A program made the position numbers and the translations under genes. Of a DNA stretch of 64,000 bases, positions 44,522-57,262 are shown piece by piece. Numbering within the stretch: position 1 is the first letter of the stretch; the number at the start of each line of letters is the position of its first letter. Location of the stretch: positions 77,620,177 through 77,684,176 of the forward strand of contig NC_080582.1 in NCBI RefSeq assembly GCF_029962835.1. The letters are read 5' to 3'. The notes below the pieces were generated by a model, which had not been told where the DNA came from, did no database searches, and saw only the letters and a program-made list of their open reading frames with translations. Source of the DNA: Magnolia sinica. Taxonomy: Eukaryota; Streptophyta; Magnoliopsida; Magnoliales; Magnoliaceae.

Positions 44522-45881
44522 TCAATCACCTTCTGCTGCGTCTCTGACATCAATTGTAAAACTGTATTCCTGGTCACATCCTAGATACGAATCACACAAA
44601 ATACAGCATATATGACTTCTTTCCAACTTCAGCAGGAGCAGTGAAGTCAAGCTTGACTTATGCCCTCTGTTGCAGCGACACCCTCTTTATCACCAGCAGC
44701 TGCTGGCTTTTGCTGTCACCATCCACAAGCCACCACCCCTCTTCTTGGCTTTCGGGTATCTGGGTGCATCAACTGGTCCAACCTCTGAGCGCCCCTCAAA
44801 GTCTCGCTCAAGGGTGACCTGCAAGGTAACATTTTCCCCAGGCCTCACATCATTACTATCCAGCACCTCGTACACCATATCAATGTTAGGAAAGCGGTTG
44901 CAAAAGTGGATGATGTCCTGCAGCTGTGACTCTGATATCTGGAGTAGCTCATGCCCTTCATCATTCTCCATCTCCATCAAATCAAAGACTGTTCCAGTAC
45001 TCTTCCCTGGATTTCTTCACACCTCTTTGCCAGCTCCCTTGTGAAGTGTGGAAGTTGCAGAAGAATGGAGTCACGCTCCCACATGCCTTGAGTCACCATC
45101 TGACTCACTTCCATCGCGAGAAGAGCTAGATTGAGCCACCCATTGCTGGAAATAACATCAACCATAGCCTGAAGCAACCTGTTAGCAGAGAGGAGAACCT
45201 CTCTCTGATCGGCTGCTAGATTTCCTACCACTATGTCTCGAGAAGTGGGCTTGTAACAACACATTTGCCTTCTCATGCGGATCCATGCACTTGGGGTTTT
45301 CAACAGAAAACCTCTGGTGGTTGATCAATACTCTTTTCAGCTCTTCCTCACCTGGTCGAATTGGAAGCTGAGCATATTCAGAAGCTGAAGCCAAATTTTC
45401 CAGAAGACCCTTCATCTTTGTTTTCGAAGTCAATGATGAACTGAAGCGCTCGATGGTAGTGTAACTGATGCAATAGTATGATGCAATTGCAATCATGCCA
45501 AGGTTCAGAGGAGAGAGATACATTTCTTCTATGGCCACGCATTTACTTGCTTCCAAATCACTTAGTGTTCTCAACGAGCTCGGAAAGGTGATCCGAAAGA
45601 TGCCTATGGCTGATGCCCTAGAGATTGTAGTAGTTTGGGTTTTGGGTAAGCCTCCGGTACATGAATGTCCATGTCAAGTAGTCTACAGCATCTTGCTTGT
45701 TCTCAATAGTTCCAACAACAACTTCAGCATTCAAATTGTCATACAGGAAGTGTTGTAGATGACTTTCCACAGGCAGTGCCTCATAGACAAACTACTTGTA
45801 GTACTCCTTACGGGAAGCATGACACAGGATGACACATTTCCCAGCATTGTCCAATAGAGGTCTGCTTGCATGGCCCATTAT
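44522..45881 (-). pseudogene. BRR2: BRR2-type spliceosomal RNA helicase, last exon, decayed
   Basis: The minus strand covers the second Sec63 region and C-terminus of the U5 snRNP helicase BRR2, which unwinds U4/U6. In order: IMGHASRPLLDNAGKCVILC, YLSPLNLGMIA, SYTTIERFSSSLTSKTKMKG, PIRPGEEELKR, ISSNGWLNLALLAMEVSQMV, MWERDSILLQLPHF, FCNRFPNIDMVYEVLDSNDV, DSYLGCDQEYSFTIDV, then the natural end near 44522. At least two TAG stops (after KEYYK, and after PNYYNL) and several frameshifts break it. The block begins exactly at a TTTTGCAG acceptor (45882), so the piece kept an intron border and probably came from DNA rather than by retroposition. The helicase cassettes are absent. Confidence 0.88.
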
Positions 45882-47329
45882 CTGCAAAAGATCAGTAATT
45901 GGATAATCAGTGTGAGCACAATACAGTTTGAAAAGATCTTTAGATGTTGGAATCAATACACAATAGCGCAATGCAATCTGCATTTAATGCACTAGTGTCT
46001 AACAAAATGACCAAATGAAAGTGTAGGAACTACAAAATTCCTATTTCCCAACAAGATACACCTGCACAATCAGAAGATAGCAACAACTTGTCAGTGCTTG
46101 TAACTGCTTTCATTTATGAAACTACATCTCTATTACCATTTGGTCCATGAAACCATACCCAAAAAAATATCTTTGATTCCCCCATCCATCCATTCAACCA
46201 TCATATAGTTATAGTCATAAATACATACACATAAATGTATCATACGATTATATACATATGCAGGGATGGACTTGTTTCAGACCATTCATCCAATGTACCC
46301 TACCATTATTTGGCCACAAACCAAAAAAAAACTTAAAGTGAGAATGGATCTAGTGATTGCCTTCTCTGGACAATCCTACCCATTCCCGACCGTCTTATCA
46401 ATGAACTTTTCATTCAAGATGAGCCATTGCTAGCCTGTCTTTAGTGTCCATTTATACAAAATTGGTTAAACAGGATTGCCCAACCACTGATCTTCTTTTT
46501 TTAGAGGTCCATTCCCAATTGGACCTGCTGAACATATGGTTAGGATATCATCTGCATATATGATGCATATGGTTAAGAAATAAAACTTTAGAGTGAGAAT
46601 GGATCTGATTGAATAAAATATCAGAACAATAGAAAACAGATACGTTGGAATAAAATAAACCAAGGATGAATGAGATATCGGATCAATGTGATTTTTATGT
46701 GGTGGTCCATGAAATGTGTCCTAGACTTAGTTCAGATTGATCAATTGGACTGTAATTAGGAGAACTCTTTAACTTATAGTGCTCTGAGAGCAATGGAGCA
46801 TTTCTCCTGTATATAAGCATACACATGTTTACATGCATGCATCATGCGCACGCGCGCACATGGGTTTTGCTAACGTCCACACATTTATGGGGATGTTAGC
46901 AATGTCCCCAATCCTTTTGAATGACATGTAAGACATCCAATCATCAATCGGGACAATTTATTCAGTAGTACTACTAGGAACAAGCCATGGTGCAAGAATC
47001 ACGTCGATCTGATGATCCCAAGCTTTTGAATGGGGCCAATTTGTTACAACTACTTGTTGTTTAAGGGCCATAGCTCACATGGTTAGAATCATTGAACCAA
47101 AACGCTACTTTGGAATCATAAACAGTACAAAGTGAGATCTATATAATAGATGTTTCAAGTGATGACTGGACCTATTTTGTTTTACAAAATATCGACGGTC
47201 CATTTTCCGCACTATTGATCAGATGTTTACGATCATCTTGGTGTGACTTTTGAACTATGGCTTGCCCCAAGTTTTGTGAATGAAAAGACGGTTCAAATCA
47301 ATGATAGGCATCCCACATAGGATTAAGAA
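45882..47329. other. Intron-like remnant and repeat, no gene
   Basis: The first part may be BRR2 intron. At 46,800-46,870 there are ATGCATGC and CGCGCGCAC alternations. About 46,920-47,260 is a repeat related, in opposite orientation, to 31,370-31,720. Confidence 0.35.
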
Positions 47330-49826
47330 GGTTTATGATTCCAAAACTTCTTAATCCTATGCCTTCAATTTTTTGGTACAGTCTTGGAGGTTCTGATCTT
47401 CTAGTAATGTATCCTAGTTCAATTCTTTCAAGTAGTGCTACATCATTGGATGATGCCTTGCAGACCAGGCTAGGCTCAAGGCTGGATCCTTGGCTCTTGG
47501 GTTGGGCACGTCTCTTTTCCAACCAACAACAAAAGCTGCAATTCATCTTTGCATATAACAATAACAGAAACAAGGATGCAAACTATAAACAGGCAGTCAA
47601 AAACTTACTTAAGCATGGAATTTCATCTAGCCTTGTAAACTGCAGCCAATGATGTAATCATTTGCTCTTTCTCTTGCCACTGAGGACCACTAACAGCAAA
47701 CTCCAACTTCACAATGCCTAGAGAGAAGTTCTCAAATGAAATTTATCATAGGGAATCTACTAACAAAGAAGAATCATAAGTTTTGCAGCAGGAAGGAAAA
47801 TAAAAGTTGTAACATAGCAACTTGATCAGCAAAGAACAACAAAAATTACAGAGGAGATTGGCAAAAACTCAAACGATAAAATTAAGGATAAACAAGCTCC
47901 AAATAAAAGCAATACAAAGTATAGTTGGGAAAACAATACGGACAAAAGGAAACAGGTTTTATGGAGATTGGCTCCAATCTCCAAGGGAACAAACAAGTAC
48001 CAATGGATCTTCTTTCTTTTTCTAACTTGAACAAAAGGAGGAGAAAACCAGTTTGAAATGGATCTTGATGTTCTATGTCACGAGAAAAGCTTCCTTTCCA
48101 GCAGATTGAAATGGAAACATACTATTTTGGTACTAAAGAGGGACGCATCTTTGATTTTTGATAGTGTGAGGGGAATCCAGAGTAAGGTTTGCAAACATGG
48201 TGTATGGTTGCTGTGACAGCTCTGGGAGCAGTAGGATGTTTTTAGATAAATCACAGCTTCAATTAGCATACAAGTATTCCCTTTACATTACCCAATATAG
48301 TGGTAAAATCAAGTCCATTTTCCCAATTCCAAAGCATATCTTAAGCTAATAATTAAAATTTGAGATCATGATAAAATGTCCATTTTTCCAAGTCCATTGT
48401 TCTTCTTGTTTCCTTCTAAATCTCCCTTGGTTCATAGATAATTTTTGAGATCATGATTCAGTTCAGGAATAGTCCAGTTGACCCTTTTAGTAGTCTGAAA
48501 GAATGATGGGCTAAAAAGCGTTGGGTTTTGCAACCAACGATATTTCCAATTACCTTAAACTAAGTACCATCACAGCTATTTAAGGATGAACTATTTCATA
48601 ATAAACTAGGGGTGAAAAAGTCTAAGACATCTAGCTCTTGAGAGACAACCAAGTCCATTTCTATTGTCATAATGGAATATCATATGAGTTTTAAGGTTTC
48701 AAATGCAACAGACTGAAACTAGATTGCTGAAGCATTAACAGATACAAAGCCAAGATCAGAATCTTCAATACAAAGTGAAATAATGAAGACCAACTTAGAT
48801 AAATGCATAGCCAATGCATGTTGATGTCTAGATGAGTATTCTGAAGTTGGCAGTGGTCAGTGTAAAAGGTAACTTTCTTTGTATGAATGAAGCAGAGGAT
48901 GGCTTAGACTTCAGATGCGATGGTAAAATGTATACGAATCACAAACGAGTAATGGCATATTATCTTTCAAGAAAAGAAATCTTAGCAAGTTTCAGCAATT
49001 AATGTTAAAACATTTTTTATTTTATTTTTGCCAAAACGGTGGCAATTTTAGCCATGCTCTATTCCACAATTTGGGTGGGTCCACGATTGGCACCAATATG
49101 CACAGTGCCGGCACATAACAAAATGCAAAGAGACTCATTTCCACACACACACAAGCTATGTCATGTCCTCTTCGTCTTTCAGTTTCTAACAAGTCAGTTG
49201 TTAATATGTAGAGAAGAGATTGCAGATTTGGTTTGATTACGGCACCAGATTAATGTTGAAACATACTCCGAAATAAATAAATAAACATTATCACTCAAGC
49301 CTATACTCCGAAAACTGAAACAGTCTCAATCTTCCCAAAATGTATACACCATTGAAAAACCTCTCAACCATATAATGTTTTCCAACAAAAAATAAAAACC
49401 CGAGCCAAAAGAAACTCCAGTTAGATGAATATTAGACTATCGCCATTCCCATTTCTCCTCTAGGATGAAACTGACATATCCAAAAAAGGAATGAAATAAG
49501 CCAAGAATTGAAGAACGCATTACATGAAAGAACCCTCGACCATCTGCAATTCCAAACAGCCAAGCTTCAAAGTAGAAAACCCAAACCCAGAACCCGATTT
49601 GTAAAAATCCAACATCCAGATATTGCCCACCACTGCAAAGAGTAATAAGCTAACATACCAAAAACCCAATTACAGAAAAACCCAAATTCCAAGTAAAACA
49701 AACTCACTTCTGAAAACTACTGGTTTCACAAAAAAAAAAAAAAAAAAAACAAACAAACAGCGATAACCAAACATCAAACACCTGTTCCCTGGAAAAAAAA
49801 GTGTAGAAAAACCCAATTCCAGAAAG

Positions 49827-49858
<32 letters not shown>

Positions 49859-50160
49859 CCAGAAAACCCAAATCCAGAAATCCGTAAATCCTACACTCCA
49901 AAAAACCCAGATATCAGAATCCAATAACCAACGCAATCGAATTTGAAACGAAAATAGAAAGATGGAAGGGAGCTATGACTAGGTTTTGGGGATCTAAATT
50001 AGATAAATGAGTACATACCTAGATTGAAGACCTCAGCTTGAAAAAGGCGAAAGGGAGGCCGTTTTCGACGAAGAACAGAACAGAAATGGAATACAAAAGA
50101 GGGGGGAAATGGAATTCGATAAAGGGTTTTAGAAATCCCTCTTCGAAAATGAAATTTGCA
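47330..50160 (-). other. Possible minus-strand transcription unit, unrecognised
   Basis: A leader-like stretch (about 50,160 down to 50019: AAACCC, then CTTCAATCTAG|GTATGTAC) ends in a good splice donor. Two exon-like blocks lie downstream. One is about 47,610-47,715 after CTCTCTAG, encoding KLEFAVSGPQWQEKEQMITS and then an in-frame TGA. The other is about 47,330-47,543 after GAATTGCAG, encoding SSNDVALLERIELGYITRRS and EPPRLYQKIEGIG. I do not recognise either. The TGA suggests decay. The introns hold an AT microsatellite and other simple sequence. Confidence 0.3.
49831..49858. repeat. (AT)14 microsatellite
   Basis: Perfect AT dinucleotide run of 28 bp. Confidence 0.95.
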
Positions 50161-50435
50161 TTCAAATCCACAAAATGTGTGTTTTACATCATTTAAATAA
50201 TGTCATATGTTATTATCCGTACATTTAAAGGAACATCTAATAGTTGTTTGTAATTTTATTATATGGTAAAATTATCAATATTAACAATCTACAAGTGTAA
50301 CCACTATTTGAATGGTCTGGATAACCCTAAATCATTGCCACAAGTGATAAGAACAAATCACCACCATTTTACATTATATCCACAACTACGAACGACCACT
50401 TACGTTTCCATTACGGACGGGTTTGGCCAGTGATG

Positions 50436-52225
50436 CTGGTCGGTGCTTTGTCGGCCCTACTATGATGTATGTGTTATATCCACACCGTCATCCATTTTTA
50501 GATATCATGTTAAGTCATGAGCCAAAGAATGAGGCAGATAAAAATTTGTAGTGGACCCCACCACAGAAAACAGCGGGATAGTGATTCCCACCGTTGAAAC
50601 TATCCAAAGGCCCATCATAATGTTTATTTGAAATCCAACCTGTTCAAAAGTTAAAAAAGACATGAAATAAGGGAAAACACAAATATCAGCTTGGTCTAAA
50701 ACTTTTGTGGCCTTTAAAAGTTTTTAACGGTGGGCTTCCTTGTCCCACTGTTTTGTGTTGGGGTCCACTGGAGCTGTGGATTTAACTCATTCTTTGGATA
50801 TTGCAAATGGATGGAAGGTGTGGATATAAAACATACATCATGATGGGGCCCAGAGAACTTACTGACGTCACTTCAGTAGCTAGTCTTGCTACTCCCCCTG
50901 ACACCAGCCCAGCCAGTGGTGGTCGGTGCTCTGTGGGCCCCACCATAATGTATGTATCTCATCCTTTATGTTCATCCATTTTTTAAAGATTATTTTAGAG
51001 ATTTATTTCAAAAATGAGAGGTATATAAATCACAGGTGGACCACACCACAGGAAAACAATGGTAATTGGATATCTACCATTAAAATCCTCCTGAGGCCCG
51101 TTGTCCTGTTTATTTGACATGCAATCTGTTTATTAGGTCATACAGACCTAGATTAATGGAAAAAACAAAGATCAGCTTAATCCAAAACTTTTGTGACCCC
51201 CAAAAACTTTTTAATTGTTGATGTTCATTCAACATTGTTTTCTATAATGTGGTCCACTTGAGAATGTGATATACCTCATTTTTGGTCTCATATCATAAAC
51301 TAATCTAAAAAAAAATAGATGGACAGCATGGATGAAATTCATATATCATGATGAGGCCCATAGAGCACTGACCACCAGCCATTGGCTAGTGTATGGGGGA
51401 GTAGCCAACCCGTTTCCCTTATAAAGTGCTGGTGGGCCACTTAATTTTTGAATATGATTCATTTTTTGGATAATTCTCTAAAATGATCTCGAAAAATGGA
51501 TGAACGGTGTAGGTTGATCCCAAAATTTCGATAAATCCAAAACTTAAGTGGACCATGCCACACGAAACAGCGTAGAATAATGATTTCCACCGTTGATACC
51601 TTCCTTGGGCCCACAGTAATGTTTATTTTTCATCCAACCTGTTCATAATATAAAAAAGATATGACTGAAGAGAAAACACAAACATCAGCTTGATCCAAAA
51701 CTTTTATGGCCTCTAAGAATTTTTCAATGGTAGAGGTTCAATCACACTATTTACTGTGGTGTGGTCCACTTGAGCTATGGATATGCTTCCTTTTTGTTCT
51801 TTAAACCTAAAATTACCTGTTAACGTGGATAAATGGAATGGATAAAATAAATAAATAACGGTGGACCCCACAAAGTTTACTTCGGTAAAGGTAATGACTA
51901 ACTCACCTAAATGTAGAGAGGTTTCCTTAAAACATTCATAATCATATATTGGGCTTGCCTTAATGTGATTCACATATCCAACCCACTCATTATGTGTCTC
52001 CCACTTGGATGAGGGGCCAGACCAAGTTTTAGCCGCATCCAAAACTCATGTAGGCCCCACCAAGTGCTTTTATATTTTTTATGATGTCTTGACATGGTTT
52101 TAGATGGTATGGTCCAGCTGAGTTTCGTTTGCGGATGATTTTTGAGATATCTCATAACCTAGAGGGGACACATTAAATGCACGGTGTTGATGTTCGACAC
52201 ACATCATGATGAGGCCCACAAAACT
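50436..52225. mobile_element. Run of four or so MITE copies
   Basis: Copies follow one another at about 50,436-50,860, 50,880-51,418, 51,420-51,880 and, more weakly, 51,880-52,225. The second is the clearest, with GTGGGCCCCACCATAATGTA at the left and CATATATCATGATGAGGCCC at the right, flanked by CTTGCTACTCCCCC and GGGGGAGTAGCCAACCCG. Open frames here arise from the arms. Confidence 0.65.
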
Positions 52226-52399
52226 AATTAACTTCAATTCGTAGGTTCTCGCGAGGTCAATAAGCTGGGTCACAATTTTGACAATAATATTTAGCCCATT
52301 TTATATGTATAGTCCATTCACTCTATTTTATTGATCAATACCCTCAATTTGACTAGTTACTCGCCCCAATCAGGCTAGCTACATGTGAAAAAGGTATTG

Positions 52400-53500
52400 G
52401 GAATATAAGATTGATCAACAGTTTGAGTGAAATTTGATTTAAATATATGAAGTTTTTTACTCTTCAATTTCCATTTAAAAATTACATTTTTTTTCAAAAT
52501 GTATTTTTTTTTTACTCTTAATTTTTCTTTGAAAACTTTTAACAAAATATCATTTTTTATTATAAAATATTTCAAAAAATAAATTAAAATACAAATTTTG
52601 AATTTTTATTTTCAAAATATCTTAAATTTTCACAATTTTTAATTTTTTTTCCCAAAAATTCCAAAATGCCAATTTTTTTTCTTCACAAGCATCATGTTGT
52701 TTTCAACTTTTCAATTTTTTTTTTAAAAAAAAAAATATATTTTTTCAAAATCTTAGTGTTTTTATAAATAACTTTTTCTTTTAATTTCGAATTTTGAACA
52801 TTTTCAATTATTTTTCAAAATCACAATTTTTCAACTTATTTATTTTTCGTTTCAAAATGTTTGTTTTTTGATAAAGTATTGATTTTTTAATATCGTTTTA
52901 TTTTAAAAAATTTCAATTCTTTTTCACTTCTCCATTTTTCTAAAAGCATTTTATTCGAACTTGTCAATTTTTATTGAACTTCACAATTTTTTATTTTATT
53001 TTTTTCAAATTTCAAACTCTCATTTTCTTTTTTAAAATATTTTCATTTTTCAACATTGTGAAAATTTTCACATTTTTAAAAATATTTTAAATTTTCTTTT
53101 TCAAGATATTTTTTTCCTCAAAATCAAATGCTATTTTTTTTTTCAAATTTATCAACTTTATTCAATATTCTTTTTTGTTCCCACAAAATAGATTTTTATT
53201 AAATCATGATTTTTATTTTTTCAAAATCTAATTTTTTTCTCAAACATTGTTAAATTTTTTAAACTTCTCAATATTCTTTTTCATGTGATATTACAAATCA
53301 TTTAAATATTAGTTTTAAATTAAAAAATAAAAATAAAAATTCCACTCATTTGATATAAAAACAAAAATTTTCTTTTTTGCATTCAATCAATTGTTAAAAA
53401 ATAATCTTAGATACAAATATGTACAATTGAACCATTGAAATTCTATTAAAAAATAATTGTTAGACTAAAAAAAACTTAATTTTCCACCATATTCTAAAAA
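52400..53500. repeat. T-rich low-complexity tract, 1.1 kb
   Basis: Runs of T interrupted by CAAAAT-like phrases (TTTTTTTCAAAATGTATTTT, TTTTTCAAAATC). The asymmetry (T on the + strand) is strong. No gene. Confidence 0.8.
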
Positions 53501-53539
53501 AAATGAAAAAAAAAATATGTTATGGCAAAAGTCATTTTA

Positions 53540-53817
53540 CGACGGACCTGATCCGTCTCAAAATCAATTGAAAAGTGCGCCATTTGATATTTTGGGCGGG
53601 AATTTGCGACTGTTCATTTTCCGTCACCAAATGAAAATTTGCGGTGGATTTCATCTGTCGCCTGGTTCCAACGGATTAACATCCGTCGCTAAATTCCGCG
53701 ACGTTCGGACTAACGGATATTCGAGAAAGACGAGTTTAGCGACGGACCTTTTCAGTTAGCGACGGATTAAATCCGTCGTTAAACCAAGAGATTTTTGCGA
53801 CGGACGAAGTCCGTCCC
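53540..53817. repeat. CGACGG palindrome array, right
   Basis: At least five imperfect palindromes, such as CGACGGATTAAATCCGTCG and CGACGGACGAAGTCCGTC. The last matches, in reverse complement, the first of the left array. Confidence 0.85.
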
Positions 53818-53844
53818 AAAATTACGTTGAAATTGAATGTCAAA

Positions 53845-54658
53845 TAATTAATCGGGGTGGCCCACCGGATGATTGGATCATCCAGATTCTTGAGGTATTA
53901 TCATGTTTTGCCTCTACACATTAGATGGATGGTGTGGATCTAACCACACATACACCGATGGCCCATCTCGACCTTCTACGCCAAGTGATACCAACACTTG
54001 CGCATAAATTTGAGCTTTCCTTATTAAAAACTTCTAGATCTGACTAGTATGGCCTATCTAATTGTTAGATTGATCTAAAAATTATGACCCTTGTATATTT
54101 TGGCCTTAAGGATCATATGATCCATACAGATCTATCTTAACACAATCAGATTCCATCCATTTAATTTATTCCTAAAATATTACTAATTAGACCGAAATCA
54201 TAAAAACATCACTTTATTAAAATTGACTCTACACACCTATACAATGATGGTGTGGATGATCCACGCCATCCATTGTATAGATCAAGAAGAAATTAACAAC
54301 ATAATAAAAAGTTAAAAAGATCTAACGATTAGAACTTACCTGATCGAGCCTTCTTAGAATTTCCTCTTCATTTTACTTTAGGGCTTCCTATATCTTTTTT
54401 TTTTTAATTTAATATAGAAACCTTCCGTATCCCTTTTTAAAGAAAATTCTCATAAGATAGGATGAGTACATCCTTTTTATCCTGAATTTGAATTTTTTTT
54501 ATAATATTTAATAAAAAATTTATTATTACTACTTCAAGAATCAATCCCTAAACCTCTCTCTCAATTAAGAATTTCGCTACCAACTCAACTATTAACTTAT
54601 TTTTATTTTTTATTTAAAAATAAAATCTTCAAATACTTAATGTGGTTTTTTTTATAAT
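53845..54658. other. Right part of the outer element, no gene
   Basis: A/T-rich, with GGATGGTGTGGATC phrases. It has no coding potential that I can see. Confidence 0.4.
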
Positions 54659-54699
54659 GTACCAAAATTTAGGGTTGTTGCAGTTCTCCAAAATAGTTT

Positions 54700-55395
54700 T
54701 ACTTGGTGTGGCCAACATTAATCACAGATAGGTCTGATTATGTACTTTATCTACGCCACATATCCATTTTTACATATTATTTTAGGTCTTTATACAAAAA
54801 ATGATGGAGATATAAAAATCAGGTGGACCACACTAAGGGAAAAAGTAGTGATTAAATCTTCACCATTAAAAACCTTCTAAGGCCCACTGTAATGTTTATT
54901 TGGCATACAACCTATTGATTAGGTCGTGCAGACTTGGATGAAGGGAAAAAAAAGGGTCCACCGTGATATTTATGAGAAATCCAACCCGTTCATCCATTTT
55001 TCGAGCTCATTTTAGGATATGCGATAAAAAAATTAGGATAATTCAAAACTCAACTAGGCTATACAAGATGAAACAGTGGGAAAAGAAATTGCTACCGTTG
55101 AAACCTTCTTAGGCTCCGCCTTGATATTTATATGCCATCCAAACCGCTTATAAGGTTATTTTTACTGGGATGAAGTGAAAACACCATAAGCTTACAACAC
55201 TGATACAAAACTTTTGTAAACATATAAATATTTCAACGGTGAAAACTAAATCCCCACTTTTTCATCTATTGTGGCCCATTTGAGTTTTGGATCCACCTTA
55301 TTTTTTCTCACGTGTCCTAAAATGAGATCGAAAAACAGATGGACGGGTTTGATTTCTCATGAACATCGCAGTGGGCCCCACCCGGAATACTTGCG
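54700..55395. mobile_element. Two MITE-family copies
   Basis: One partial copy spans about 54,700-54,950. A fuller one spans about 54,955-55,385, with arms GGGTCCACCGTGATATTTAT and, reverse complemented, GGGTGGGGCCCACTGCGATG. Confidence 0.6.
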
Positions 55396-55700
55396 CAAGA
55401 ACTTCCTGCAAAGCCTTTCAAAGGAAATCCGTGTCCTGAGAAAACAAGTACTGATGCTCCTCGTGCTCCGAGTTGTACGAACGGTTCAAAGTAGATCAAA
55501 GTTATATGGGCCCCACAGTGATGTATTTAACTGACAACACAATCATTACCTTGAAATACATGCCATCCACCCTAATACCATGCGATGCCTTCCAACCCAC
55601 CCGGCCAAACACGCCCTTGCGTACTTGGTTATTCATTACGCAATCCATCCGCTTTCCCGGGAGATCTTCGTTCGACAATCCCAGCGCGCGTGAGAACTTC

Positions 55701-56225
55701 GGAAACGGATTGGCTTACTCCCCGTGCCACCGGCCAGTAGGTTCTATGTGGACCTACCATGATTTATGTTTTCATCCATACTGTTCATCCATTTTTATAG
55801 ATCATTTTAAGGTGTAAGACCAAAAATGAATTATATACCAATCTCAAGTGGACCACATTAAAGAAAACTATGTTTAATGAATGTTGACCATTAAAAACTT
55901 TTTGGGGCTTATAAAAGTTTTGGATCAAGATTATCATTTTCTCCCATCATCTAGGTCTGTATGATCCAATCAACATATTGGATGTCAAAAAAACAGTACA
56001 GTGGGCCTTAGGAAGATTTTAGTGGTGGATATTCTATCACTATTGTTTTCCTGTGTTTGTGGTCCACATGAAACTTATATTCCTCTCATTTTTTGTTTCA
56101 AGCCCTAAAATGATCCGTAAAAATGGATGAACAGCATGGATGAAACACATACATCATGGTGGGGCTTACAGAGTACCGAACACCACCCACGGGGCTAGTG
56201 GCAGTGGAGTAGCCAATCCGTTTCC
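55701..56225. mobile_element. Mutator-type MITE with 9-bp duplication
   Basis: The ends GGAAACGGATTGGCTTACTC and, reverse complemented, GGAAACGGATTGGCTACTCC are inverted. Flanks GAGAACTTC and GGAAACTTC agree at 7 of 9 bases, the duplication length of Mutator-like elements. This copy suggests that the wider GTGGGGCCCACC family is Mutator-derived. Confidence 0.7.
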
Positions 56226-56242
56226 GGAAACTTCCTCCTCCG

Positions 56243-56777
56243 TGGGCGCGGATTAGGTACTTCCCTGCCTGTTCCGAGCTCGGGACAGGCGGGGGCTAAG
56301 AGGGCCCATCTTGATGTTTTAATTTTGTCCCGTCCATCCATTTTACCATATCATTTTAAATTATTAAGGCAAAAATGGAGAATATTAAAGGCCTAAATGG
56401 ACCACAAGGTGGGGATTAGATTCCTACCATTAGAAAATTCTTGGGGACCACAGAAGTTTTGGATCAAGGTGATATTTGTTTTTTCAATTCACCCAGGTGT
56501 ATATGACCGTATCAACAGGTTGGATGGCAAATAAAAAACATGGTGGACCCTAAGAAGGTTTCAACGGTGGGCATCCTTAGCACTGCTTCTTCCTATGGTG
56601 TGGTCCAATTGAGTGTTGGATCTGTTTTATTTTTTATGCAGTACTTTAAAATGATATGGAAAAATGGATGAACGGCTTGGATAAAATTAAAACATCACGA
56701 TAGACCCTCAGTGGCCGTCAGAGCCTCTGCCTGTCCCGAGCTCGAAACAGGCGGGGGGAAGTACGTAATCCGCGCCC
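56243..56777. mobile_element. MITE with GCGCGGATTA and CGAGCTCGGGACAGG arms
   Basis: The left GGGCGCGGATTAGGTACTTC, later CCGAGCTCGGGACAGG, is mirrored at the right (reverse complement GGGGCGCGGATTACGTACTT). It directly follows the previous MITE. Confidence 0.65.
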
Positions 56778-56840
56778 CTCCGCTTCTTTCGTTCCGGAAT
56801 TCGGACGCGGATTTCCTGCGAAAGGGAAGTTACTGCGCTG

Positions 56841-57262
56841 TAACCTAGGTGGGTCCCACCGTCATGTCTGTGAGACATCCACTCCGTTCATCTGTTTTAT
56901 GAGCAAGCTCATTTTAGGACATGTAGCCAAAACTGAGCCGGATCAACTACTCAATTGGGCCGAAAACATGAGGACTGATCGTACACGGTTCAAATATTTG
57001 TGGGCCACAAAAGTTTTGAATCAGGATAATATTTTTGTTTTCAGCTCATCCCAGTAGGAATGGTATGGATGGAATGTAAATATTACTATAGATCCCAGGA
57101 AGGTTTCAATGGTAGGAATTTTTCCTATCCACATTTTCCTTTAGTGCGGCCCACTCAAGTCTTAGATCCTGCTCACTTTTGGGCTCAATTCCTAAAATGA
57201 TCTCATAAAACCGATGGACAGGGTGGATGTCTCACAAACATCACAGTGGCCCCACCTAGGTT
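56841..57262. mobile_element. MITE with AACCTAGGTGG arms
   Basis: The left AACCTAGGTGGGTCCCACCG and the right, reverse complemented, AACCTAGGTGGGGCCACTGT are inverted over about 60 bp. The arms extend weakly outwards through TGCGCTGT. Confidence 0.7.

Larger units (their letters stand above)
43296..53844. mobile_element. 10.5-kb block flanked by a 17-bp direct repeat and CGACGG arrays
   Basis: TGAAATTGAATGTCAAA occurs at 43296-43312 and 53828-53844, exactly outside two arrays of CGACGG palindromes (43335-43630, 53540-53817). Such arrays are known as subterminal repeats of CACTA-type transposons, but no CACTA termini are visible. Inside lie a BRR2 fragment, possible exons, MITEs and a T-rich tract. 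It may be a large transposon carrying captured genes, with decayed ends. Confidence 0.4.
42074..54682. mobile_element. Outer element with inverted ends, interrupted
   Basis: The left end TGTCACACCCCAAAATTCGG (continuing GTAC) is inverted relative to the right end at 54659-54682 (TGCAACAACCCTAAATTTTG, reverse complemented, continuing GTAC). TG...CA termini suggest a long solo LTR or another TG/CA-ended element. If the 10.5-kb inner block (43,296-53,844) is taken out, the element would be about 2.1 kb. I could not see a convincing target duplication, so the pairing is tentative. Confidence 0.4.

Noticed and set aside
46860-47330. Repeat shared with 31,370-31,720 as a gene
   Set aside because: No open frame is kept between the two copies; they are in opposite orientation and look like transposon debris.
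47323-47361. Inverted repeat GGATTAAGAAG / CTTCTTAATCC as a terminator or microRNA hairpin
   Set aside because: 11-bp arms only, with a 16-base loop; too short for a plant microRNA precursor.
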